From assembly GCF_001547895.1 (NCBI RefSeq), contig NZ_AP014627.1, forward strand, positions 6,326,001 through 6,390,000: DNA of 64,000 bases. The letters are read 5' to 3'. Under the pieces are notes generated by a model, which was not told the origin of the DNA, did not search any database, and was given only the letters and a program-made list of their open reading frames with translations. This document shows, one piece after another, positions 1-7,585 of the stretch. Position 1 is the first letter of the stretch. Each line of letters opens with the position of its first letter. This DNA is from Pseudomonas sp. Os17 (GTDB lineage Bacteria; Pseudomonadota; Gammaproteobacteria; Pseudomonadales; Pseudomonadaceae). Position numbers and translations under genes: made by a program.

Positions 1-485
1 GTCACCAGGGCGCCGACACGAAAGCTGTGGCGCGCCCAGCAGGCGGCCCAGTGTTCACGCAAGGCCTGCAGCCCGGCACAGAGCAGGGCCCAGGGCCGAT
101 TGGCCGGGGCACTGCCCAGGTACAGCAGGAGGCCGAGCACCAGGAACATGCCGAGGTCGCCCATCAGCATGGGCACGAACACCTGGGACTGGTTGCTGGT
201 ATTGATCAGGTAGATCCAGAACGCCACGGCGATCAGCCGCGACAGCACGCACAGCCAGGAATGCACCACGAAACGCGGAGCGTTGCAGCCCGAAGGCATG
301 TAGAACAGGCTGATGCCCACCAGCAGCATGCCGGTGTTTTCCAGCCAGGGATCGGACAGCACCGGCGGCAGGCCGACCACCGCGGTCAGCAGCGCCGGGG
401 CAAACAGCGCCGGCAGGGCGAACACCATGTTCATGGCGATGCCCAGCCAGATGAAGCGTTGGAACCAGCGGATATAAGCGTTCAT
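1..485 (-). CDS. Small integral membrane protein, C-terminus cut off by the window edge
   Basis: The frame opens at an ATG (485-483) and stays open to base 1, giving about 161 residues without a stop, so the 3' end lies outside the window. It begins MNAYIRWFQRFIWLG. Four hydrophobic stretches are visible at roughly residues 11-38, 50-62, 77-96 and 102-122, which indicates an inner-membrane protein. I do not recognise the family and see no catalytic motif. It lies 129 bp downstream of, and on the same strand as, the large oxidoreductase gene, so the two may be co-transcribed. Function unknown. Confidence 0.6.
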   Translation of the reverse strand, partial: MNAYIRWFQRFIWLGIAMNMVFALPALFAPALLTAVVGLPPVLSDPWLENTGMLLVGISLFYMPSGCNAPRFVVHSWLCVLSRLIAVAFWIYLINTSNQSQVFVPMLMGDLGMFLVLGLLLYLGSAPANRPWALLCAGLQALREHWAACWARHSFRVGALV

Positions 486-614
486 CTCAACCTTCCCTGC
501 ATCCATGTGTAGCGGCCGCCGCAGCCTGCACTCGACCTCGAAGCGTGCTTGCTGCGCTGCCTGTTCCCTGACCTGGCCCAAGCCCGCGGCAACCGCGCCG
601 CGGGCCGGCCAGGG

Positions 615-3600
615 TCAGCCCCGGGCGGTCTTGTCCAGGTGCGCAAGGATCAGCGGGTACACATCCACCACCGCGTTCTTGCCGAAAATGCAGTCGATGT
701 GCCCATAACCCGGCACCACATGGCGGCTGAACAGCTCGGGGCCATGCAGCTGGCACAGGCGCTCGTAGGTCTTCTGCGTGCTTTGCGGCAGGTAGCACTG
801 GTTGTCGGCGCCGCTGATGAAGCAGATGGGCAACTTCAGCCGGTCGAAATGCGGCATGTAGACGTCGCGCCCCTTGAAGTCCACCAGGTGGCCCTTGCGA
901 CAGATCAGCGCCAGATGCTCGAAGGTTTCGATGTTGGATGCGCCGAACAGCTCGTGCAGGTTGTCGTGCAGGGTCTGGTTGAGGGTGTCGTGGCGGTACA
1001 GCGAGGCGTACATGAAGGTGATGCGGTGGCACACCGGGTTGGTGCAGTAACCCTGGGCTTCAAGCCGGGCATAGCCGTTGAGGGCCGTGTCGTAGAGCTT
1101 GTTGAACCAGCTTTCCTTGCTGTCGGCATAGGCCGTCAGCGACTTGATGCCGATGGCGTCGAGCATGCCCGGCAGGTGCAACCCGGCCTTGATCCCGGTG
1201 GCGGCGGCCACCACGGTGTCGGCGGCGATCTGCGAGCAGACCACCGAACGCACGTCCTGCAGGCCCGCCAGCAGCGACATGAAGAAGGTCGTGGCGCCAT
1301 AGCAATGCACCACGCATTGCACGTCCCGGGCCCCGGTCGCCTGCTTGATCTGGCCGATGGCGGCCTTGAAATCGTAGGCGGCGATCTGGTCGCCATTGCA
1401 TTCCTGCTTGCTCGCCGGCAGCAGGATGCTGACCCGGAAATCCAGGAGCCAGACGTCATAGTCGTGCTTGCACAGGTACTCCAGCAGGTTGGTCTGGATG
1501 GTGTCGGTGGAGAAGATGTTGGAGCCCACGCCCAGCCCGTGCACCAGCATCACCGGGCCCTTGCTGCCGGCCTGATAACGGGTCAGGCGCAGGTGCACAT
1601 GGTCCTCGGTCTGGAAGAAATGCACGGTCGGCACCGGCGCGTCCAGGGGGCGTTTCAGCCGGGGCGGCGCATCGGGGTTGAAGTAGATGTCCCCGGCGAA
1701 GACCCCGCCGTAGCTCTCCCAGAGAATCCCGGCGAAAAACTTGCCAAAGCGCGCCAGGGCCTCGATGCGCTCGCGTTCGTTGCGCGCGTTGAGCACCTTC
1801 ATGGTGGTCATCTGCCGGGCGAAGTCCGCCGGCAGGATGTGCATCACCCCGCTGCCCAGCACCGGAGCGTTCTTGTCCCGGCCGCGGTACAGGGTCACGT
1901 AGAGGGTGCTGGTGTCGGGCCAGATGTTCAGCACGCCGTGATCCTCGGGCACGGTCTTGAAGGCGCTGAAGAAATACTCACTGCCGTCCTCGGCACTCAG
2001 GCGCATGTCGTAGTTCATGTGGCGCACGCCAACCTGCTCCTGGTACTCCTCGAACAGGTTGAACACGCCGTGGCTGGCCACCAGGGGCTGGGCCGACAAC
2101 AGCGGGGCATTCAGGGTGCCGACCAGGGTTGCGGCGTGCTCGGGTTCCTTGATCATCCGGTCGAGGTCGGCGGCGGTGATGGTCAGGGTGAATTCGATGG
2201 GCGAGTTCTGCGCTTCTCCGCGCTGGGCCGCTGCCTGGTAGAGCGCCAGATCGGTGCCCTGGGGCTGGGTGAAGTCGGTGGAAAAGTAGCCCTTCATGGT
2301 TTCGGTGAACTGCACGCCCAGGGTCGGCGCCGGCACCGCCTTGCTCGGTGCCGAGGGCAGGCGGTAGTCGATCTTCCAGCCGCGGTCCTCGGCCAGCAGG
2401 CGCATGTTGCGCTCGCTGACCGCCGAGATGGTCAGCAGCGGATTGACCGCCAGTGACGTCGGAATCACCGCGCCGTCGGCCACATACAACCCGGGATAGA
2501 CATCGCTGCCGCTGGCGCCGCAAAACACCTGGCCCTTGTGGTTGACCACGCCCTGCCCGGCATCCTCGCCCATCACGCAGCCCCCCAGCGGGTGCACCGA
2601 GACGATGCTGTGCTTGAGCAGCTGGGTCCAGATCGGGTTCTCCACCCAGATCCCGCCCAGGGCCTTGGTGCACTGCTGCAGGCGTTCGTTGCCGAGGACC
2701 ACATTGGGCTGCTCGCCAACGCCCGGCCAGTCGATGCGCAGCTGGTCCTGGTCATCGAGCAGCATGCGCCCGCGGCCGTTGTCGTGGCTCATGATCAGGT
2801 AGGTCTGCATGTTGTGCAGGGCGCCGTAGTAGGGCCCGCGCAGAAAGCTTTCGGCCTCGCGCTCCTTGTAGCCCAACTGACCGCTGAGGCTGTTGTCGGT
2901 GGCCTTGCCCAGGGTCCCGGCGAACAGCGCCATGCTCGGCACCATGGCCCGCCCCAGGGCGCCGGGAATCGAACCCTCCTCGATCACCATGCGGCTGCGC
3001 CAGTCGCCTTCGGTGCGCAGGTCGATGACCGAGGTGATGCACGGCCCCACGGGTTTGAGCTCACTGGCCGAATGGGTGCCGAAGCCGATGCCATTGATGG
3101 TCTGCTCGCAGTTGTGGCCAAAGCCGAGGATGTCGCCGTTGCCGCTCATGTGCTCGCCGAGCTGGGCCGAGGTGGACAGGCCCTTGGCCCGGGAACGCAG
3201 GAGGATTTCCGTGGAACCCAGGGTGCCGGCACTGAGCACGACGATGTCGGCCTTGACGAACAGGGTCGGCGCCGAGAACTTCTCGCGGCCGCTGTCCAGG
3301 TACTGGAAGTGCACGATCCAGCCGTCACCGTCACGCTCCAGGTAGCGCACCTGGGCCTGGCAGAAAATCTGCGCGCCATGGTTGCAGGCGTCCGGCAGGT
3401 AGTTCATCAGGGTGGTGTTCTTGGCCTTGTTGTTACAGCCCGAGACGCAGTCGCCGCAGTGGTTGCAGGGCAGTTGCTCGACCCCGACATGGTTGAGGTT
3501 ATTGGGCAGCTTGCTGAAGGTCACGTTGATCGGCGGCTTGTAGAAGTGCGAGCCCTGCTTGAGAAACTCCGCGGATTTGCGGTGAGCCACCAGCTTGGGC

Positions 3601-4067
3601 AAGGTCGGCGCCGACTCCGGATAGGGATTGGGCTTGAGCATCTCCCGGGCCCGGGCGAAGCCTTCCTTGAGCAGGGTGTCACGGTGTTCGCGCACCGCCT
3701 GGGGCCAGCGCGGGTCATCGAAGACTCCGGGTTCGGGTTCCAGGGCGACGTTGGCGTTGATCAGCGAAGTGCCCCCCAGGCCACAGCCCACCACCACGTT
3801 CTGCTGGGCGTTGACGTGCAGATCGAAGAGCCCGGTTCGCGAACCGATATGACCTTCGGGGTCATGCACCTGCAACTCCTCGGTGGCGCTGGCCAGGGTG
3901 TTGGGGTACTCGCCGGGCTGGATTTCCCGCCCCCGCTCCAGCAGGCAGACGCGGCGCCCGGCCCGGGACAGTCGGGAGGCGGCAATGCCGCCGCCATAGC
4001 CGGAGCCGATGACGATCACGTCGTAGTGTTCCTGGATCTCGCTGATGGGGGTCGCGATCCGAGTCAT
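615..4067 (-). CDS. GMC oxidoreductase fused to an alpha/beta hydrolase (cholesterol-oxidase-like N-terminus)
   Basis: This is an 1150-residue two-domain protein. The N-terminal half is a GMC-type FAD oxidoreductase: the dinucleotide motif GSGYGGG starts at residue 21, and a cysteine cluster CNHCGDCVSGC lies in the middle, as in several GMC alcohol/sterol oxidases. The C-terminal third is an alpha/beta hydrolase with an oxyanion-type LVHGLGVGS segment. The nucleophile elbow reads VHCYGAT (Cys922), followed by Asp1088 (SGADN) and His1123 (GYGHID), so the expected Ser is Cys. The start was chosen at ATG 4067, which has AGAGGAAC upstream; an in-frame extension to 4148 lacks a ribosome site. The substrate is probably a hydrophobic alcohol or sterol-like compound (inference). 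No signal peptide is seen. Confidence 0.85.
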   Translation of the reverse strand: MTRIATPISEIQEHYDVIVIGSGYGGGIAASRLSRAGRRVCLLERGREIQPGEYPNTLASATEELQVHDPEGHIGSRTGLFDLHVNAQQNVVVGCGLGGTSLINANVALEPEPGVFDDPRWPQAVREHRDTLLKEGFARAREMLKPNPYPESAPTLPKLVAHRKSAEFLKQGSHFYKPPINVTFSKLPNNLNHVGVEQLPCNHCGDCVSGCNNKAKNTTLMNYLPDACNHGAQIFCQAQVRYLERDGDGWIVHFQYLDSGREKFSAPTLFVKADIVVLSAGTLGSTEILLRSRAKGLSTSAQLGEHMSGNGDILGFGHNCEQTINGIGFGTHSASELKPVGPCITSVIDLRTEGDWRSRMVIEEGSIPGALGRAMVPSMALFAGTLGKATDNSLSGQLGYKEREAESFLRGPYYGALHNMQTYLIMSHDNGRGRMLLDDQDQLRIDWPGVGEQPNVVLGNERLQQCTKALGGIWVENPIWTQLLKHSIVSVHPLGGCVMGEDAGQGVVNHKGQVFCGASGSDVYPGLYVADGAVIPTSLAVNPLLTISAVSERNMRLLAEDRGWKIDYRLPSAPSKAVPAPTLGVQFTETMKGYFSTDFTQPQGTDLALYQAAAQRGEAQNSPIEFTLTITAADLDRMIKEPEHAATLVGTLNAPLLSAQPLVASHGVFNLFEEYQEQVGVRHMNYDMRLSAEDGSEYFFSAFKTVPEDHGVLNIWPDTSTLYVTLYRGRDKNAPVLGSGVMHILPADFARQMTTMKVLNARNERERIEALARFGKFFAGILWESYGGVFAGDIYFNPDAPPRLKRPLDAPVPTVHFFQTEDHVHLRLTRYQAGSKGPVMLVHGLGVGSNIFSTDTIQTNLLEYLCKHDYDVWLLDFRVSILLPASKQECNGDQIAAYDFKAAIGQIKQATGARDVQCVVHCYGATTFFMSLLAGLQDVRSVVCSQIAADTVVAAATGIKAGLHLPGMLDAIGIKSLTAYADSKESWFNKLYDTALNGYARLEAQGYCTNPVCHRITFMYASLYRHDTLNQTLHDNLHELFGASNIETFEHLALICRKGHLVDFKGRDVYMPHFDRLKLPICFISGADNQCYLPQSTQKTYERLCQLHGPELFSRHVVPGYGHIDCIFGKNAVVDVYPLILAHLDKTARG

Positions 4068-4328
4068 GGCGGAGTTCCTCTCAGGCAGATGGGGCAACTC
4101 GTGGGTTGCCTCTAATGGGTGCATCCGTTGACGCGCAGGCAGCCGCACAGGCAGGCCCAGGCGCCTGAAACATCAGCAGTGCAGTCAGTGACGGAACAAA
4201 GCGCAGGGCAGGGCTATAGGCGTGCGCGCTGGTTGGCGGCACGGCGACGGGTACGTCTAGGGAGGGGGGCCCCGGTCGGATAAACCTGCGATGAACGACA
4301 ATCCATTGCCTTCGCTCCCTGAGCCGGA
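4068..4328. other. Gene-free stretch upstream of the oxidoreductase
   Basis: No convincing open frame is present. It should hold the promoter of the minus-strand oxidoreductase gene, but I could not identify a clear -10/-35 or -24/-12 pair. Confidence 0.4.
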
Positions 4329-5066
4329 TGTGGATAAGTTGCCGCTAAGTCCTTGATGCCTCAGTGAAGACAGGCCCATTGCCAGTGTCAAGAAAGCCCT
4401 TAGAACTGTATGAAATTTGACCTATTGCCGGGCACGCTATGAATCACAAGGCGTCCAGCCGTTGGCGAACACCTTATCCACACCTTGACCCACAGCAACT
4501 GTGGGCAAGTGCACCGGGGGTGGGGATAGTTCGTCGGCCAATGGCAATAAAAACCGTGACTTATGCAGAATCAGCGGTTTTTGACAGCATTGATCAGTTT
4601 TTGAACAGAAGCTTGAAAGCCACGTCTGCCGTGGCCCGCAGCGGAAGGCGAACACCTTATCCACAGAAAGGCCAACAGACTTTGGGGGCAACTGTGGTGA
4701 ATGACCCGGCGCACTGTGGAAAACCCTTGAAAGCCGCGAATAATCGGGTTCATGGCGGGGTAACGGGTAGAAAAAGCCGCATTTGACTGTTTTTTGATCA
4801 AAAGCCTGCAAGGCGCGATCTGCAAGGCCTGTAGCGCTAAGCGAACATCTTATCCACAGAAGCGCCAACAGACTTTGGGGGCAAGTGCTGTGCAAAAGTC
4901 TCTGCGGCTGTTGCCCTGCCCAGGAAAAAAAGCCATGAAAAACGCCAGCTTAGCCTGATCAAATTTCGTACAGACGGCTACAGGGCTTGTTGCATAGGGG
5001 CTTGAGCAAGGCGCGAACACCTTATCCACAGGTACGCACACAGGGATTGTGAGTAACCCATCGCTA
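4329..5066. repeat. Degenerate ~180-bp repeats, each carrying a perfect DnaA box
   Basis: Perfect TTATCCACA 9-mers occur at 4474-4482, 4657-4665, 4850-4858 and 5022-5030 (spacing 183, 193 and 172), plus one inverted copy TGTGGATAA at 4329-4337. The four forward boxes share the flank GCGAACA(C/T)C before them. About 15-30 bases after each lies an imperfect ACAG...TGTG segment; units 2 and 3 also share CCAACAGACTTTGGGGGCAA. TGATCA lies upstream of boxes 2, 3 and 4. Frames across the region only reflect the repeat. There is no dnaA or other replication gene here, so this is not the chromosomal origin; a DnaA-titrating or regulatory role is only an inference. Confidence 0.75.
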
Positions 5067-5071
5067 CTCTT

Positions 5072-5552
5072 GTAGGCGCTGGCTTGCCAGCGAACGGCGG
5101 TGCCCAGAGATGTGCAAAACCATGACGCCCCCTTCGCCGGCAAGCCGGCTCCTACGGTGGGTGCAGACGCGATTTCCCTGGTAGGCGCTGGCTTGCCAGC
5201 GAACGGCGGTGCCCAGAGATGTGCAAAACCATGACGCCCCTTCGCCGGCAAGCCGGCTCCTACGGTGGGTGCAGGCGCGATTTCCCTGGTAGGAGCTGGC
5301 TTGCCAGCGAACGGCGGTGCCCAGAGATGTGCAAAACCATGACGCCCCCTTCGCCGGCAAGCCGGCTCCTACCGGTGGGTGCAGGCGCGATTTCCCTGGT
5401 AGGAGCTGGCTTGCCAGCGAATGGCGGTGCCCAGAGATGTGCAAAACCATGACGCCCCCCTCGCCGGCAAGCCGGCTCCTACCGGTGGGTGCAGGCGCGA
5501 TTTCCCTGGTAGGAGCTGGCTTGCCAGCGAACGGCGGTGCTCAGAGGTGGGT
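5072..5552. repeat. Tandem array of REPIN units (about 4.4 copies of 108-110 bp)
   Basis: Units begin GTAGG(A/C)GCTGGCTTGCC at 5072, 5181, 5289, 5399 and 5509. Each complete unit holds one REP palindrome (GGCTTGCCAGCGAA), a 35-40 base spacer, the inverted partner TTCGCCGGCAAGCCGGCTCC and a GC-rich linker ending TTTCCCTG. The fifth unit is cut short in the linker just before etfB. Copies are nearly identical, which implies recent amplification. The array sits immediately downstream of the dgc operon. Confidence 0.9.
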
Positions 5553-5584
5553 GCACGGCCCGAGGGCTGTGCATAAACCTGAGC

Positions 5585-6355
5585 TCAGCGCACCACGCCT
5601 TCTTCGATGAGCAACTTGAGAATGGCCTCGGCGCCCGCCTCGGGGCTCACGCCCTTGAGGACCTGGCCGGTGCCACCGCTGGCCTTGGCAGTGGCGGCCT
5701 TCATGCGATCCGCGCCGCTCTTGGCCTTGATCACCTTCAGGCGCTTGGGCCGGGGTTTGGCCGGTTGCAAGCTGGAGGTGGTGAACAACTCGTCCTCCAC
5801 CACCATGACCTGATCGGCCTGCAACAGACCACGGCGCGCCGGGCCGTAGGCGCTCTGGCGCGGTTTCGGCGCAGCGTTATCCACAGTGGCAAGGAACGGC
5901 AGGCGCACCTTGAGCCGGCGCCGCTGGCCACGGGGCAAGGCTTGCAGCACATGGGCCACGCCGTCGGCCAGGGATTCGACTTGCGCCAGCCCCACCACCA
6001 GGGGCCAGCCCAGGTTCTCCGCCAGCAAAAACGGCAGCATGCCGGAGCCTTCGCCGGTTTCCGCCTGGCTGCCGGTAAGCACCACCTGGGCGCCCGCCTC
6101 GCGCAGGTACTGGGTCAGGATCGGCAGGGCATCAGCGCCCGCTGGCTGTTCCAGCACGTGCAGCTGTTCCAGGCCCATGCCCAGGTAAGCACGCAGGGCC
6201 GGTTCGGCGACGTCGCCGGCATGCAGCACCTGCAGTTTGTCCCCCGCCAGTTGCAGGCCCAGTTCCACCGCGCGGGCGTCCTGTTCGGCGCGCCGTGGGC
6301 GGCCGGAAGTCGGGTGCGCGCCTATCGATACCAGGCTGATCACATTGCTGTTCAT
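5585..6355 (-). CDS. etfB: Electron transfer flavoprotein beta-subunit homologue of the dimethylglycine operon
   Basis: A 256-residue protein that starts MNSNVISLVSIGAHP, with the ribosome site AAGGGGAC in front of ATG 6355. Its length and ETF-fold segments (AGDVAEPALRAYLGMG; TGSQAETGEGSGMLPFLLAE) fit the ETF beta family. It lies 9 bp after etfA, at the 3' end of the operon. Family knowledge: these paralogous ETF subunits accept electrons from DgcA/DgcB during dimethylglycine demethylation and pass them to the quinone pool. It is a specialised paralogue rather than the housekeeping EtfB. A TTATCCACA 9-mer lies inside the gene at 5877-5885. Confidence 0.85.
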   Translation of the reverse strand: MNSNVISLVSIGAHPTSGRPRRAEQDARAVELGLQLAGDKLQVLHAGDVAEPALRAYLGMGLEQLHVLEQPAGADALPILTQYLREAGAQVVLTGSQAETGEGSGMLPFLLAENLGWPLVVGLAQVESLADGVAHVLQALPRGQRRRLKVRLPFLATVDNAAPKPRQSAYGPARRGLLQADQVMVVEDELFTTSSLQPAKPRPKRLKVIKAKSGADRMKAATAKASGGTGQVLKGVSPEAGAEAILKLLIEEGVVR

Positions 6356-6364
6356 AACGTCCCC

Positions 6365-7585
6365 TTAAGCCGCATCGCGCTTGGCGTCGTTGCGGTAGGC
6401 CGCTACCGCCGCGATCAAGGCCCTGAGAATTTCCGCGCTGTCGCCAATCACCGACAAGTCGGCGCGCTTGATCATGTCGCAGCCCGGATCGAGGTTGATC
6501 GCCACCACCTTGTCGCAGGCGCCAATGCCTTGCAGGTGCTGGATCGCCCCGGAAATCCCCACCGCCACATAGACCCGCGCGGTGACCCAGATGCCGCTGG
6601 CCCCCACTTGCCGGTCACGGGCCATGAAGCCGTCGTCCACCGCCACCCGCGAGGCGCCTTCGGTGGCGCCCAGGGCCGCGGCGGTCTGGTGAAACAGTGG
6701 CCAATCCTTGACCCCGTTGCCCCCGGAAAAGATGAATTCGGCCTCGGCCATGGGAATCGCCGCCGGGTCCACCGCCACCGCACCCAGATCCTCGATGCGC
6801 GCCAGGCTGCGGGCCACGCTTGTGGATAACTCCACCGGCAACGCTTCGTGACGGGTTTCGCTGACCGGCTCGGCGCATTCGGCGGCGGCCAGGATCAGGC
6901 GTGGCGCCGGCCGCGCCAGGTCCTGCAGGCCGGCACCGGCCCGGCCGATGCACTGCCCGTCCTTGACCTGCCAGACCCGGGTCGCCGGGCGTTCGCCCAG
7001 GGCCGCGGCCAGGCGCCGACCCAGTTCGCCGCCACCGGTGCGGCTGTCGGGCAGCAGCCAGTGACGCGGGCTGAACTGGTTATCCACAGCCCGCAGGCCC
7101 TGCACCCGTTGTTCCGGTGCATAACCGTCGAACTCGCTGCCAGGCAGCACCAGCAGGCGGTCGACGCCCGCGGTGGCGAAGGCCGACTCCTTGTGCTCGC
7201 CAAACACCACTGCCAGCACCGCGCCGTCCTGGCCCGCCAGTTGCCGGGCCAGGCCCAGCAGGTCGCGGTCGTGGCTGCTCAGTCGGCCGCCGACCATGTC
7301 CGGCACCACGTTGATGTAGAACGCCGGTTGCGCCACCTGATGCAGCGGCAACTGCACCTCGGCCGCCGCCGTGCGCTTGGCACTGCCGCCCTGCTGGGCG
7401 CCGCTGCGGTCGATGCGCTTGAGGCCGTTGGGGCCGATGAAACCGATGCCATGGGGGTTCTTGCGGATCAGGCCATTGGGCCCCATCCAGCTGTGCTGCG
7501 CCGGCTGCATGGCCGCGTGCAGCGGGTGCAGGCGGTTGCGGGCGATCCACTCGGCGCGGGGATCGCGGCGGATAATCTCGCTCAT
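6365..7585 (-). CDS. etfA: Electron transfer flavoprotein alpha-subunit homologue of the dimethylglycine operon
   Basis: 406 residues. The C-terminal third carries the FAD-binding signature of ETF alpha (SGGNGVKDW; VGASGIWVTARVYVAVGISG; INLDPGCDMIKRADLSVIGD). The N-terminus has a roughly 80-residue extension with a GPNGL repeat before the ETF fold. The start ATG 7585-7583 overlaps the dgcB stop by one base, so translation is coupled. It pairs with the next gene as an alpha/beta ETF serving DgcAB. Two DnaA-box-like 9-mers lie in the gene (6821-6829 and 7080-7088). The first is read as Leu-Ser-Thr using the rare codons TTA and ACA. Confidence 0.85.
   Translation of the reverse strand: MSEIIRRDPRAEWIARNRLHPLHAAMQPAQHSWMGPNGLIRKNPHGIGFIGPNGLKRIDRSGAQQGGSAKRTAAAEVQLPLHQVAQPAFYINVVPDMVGGRLSSHDRDLLGLARQLAGQDGAVLAVVFGEHKESAFATAGVDRLLVLPGSEFDGYAPEQRVQGLRAVDNQFSPRHWLLPDSRTGGGELGRRLAAALGERPATRVWQVKDGQCIGRAGAGLQDLARPAPRLILAAAECAEPVSETRHEALPVELSTSVARSLARIEDLGAVAVDPAAIPMAEAEFIFSGGNGVKDWPLFHQTAAALGATEGASRVAVDDGFMARDRQVGASGIWVTARVYVAVGISGAIQHLQGIGACDKVVAINLDPGCDMIKRADLSVIGDSAEILRALIAAVAAYRNDAKRDAA

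Noticed and set aside
549..2456. Long plus-strand open frame of 635 codons opposite the GMC-hydrolase gene
   Set aside because: It is the antisense shadow of a high-GC gene. It is rich in His, Gln and Arg runs, has no ribosome site and no domain, while the minus strand has clear catalytic motifs.
4329..5066. Chromosomal replication origin
   Set aside because: DnaA boxes are present but dnaA, dnaN, rpmH and an AT-rich unwinding region are not, and the flanking genes are catabolic.
4437..5450. Short open frames on both strands in the 4.4-5.5 kb gap
   Set aside because: They follow the repeat units: the same peptide word (VDKVFA from the DnaA box; SLASQLL from the REP) recurs with each unit. 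No ribosome sites.
5072..5552. Possible CRISPR array
   Set aside because: The 108-110 bp units repeat in full, with no variable spacers, and consist of REP palindromes. No cas genes are near.
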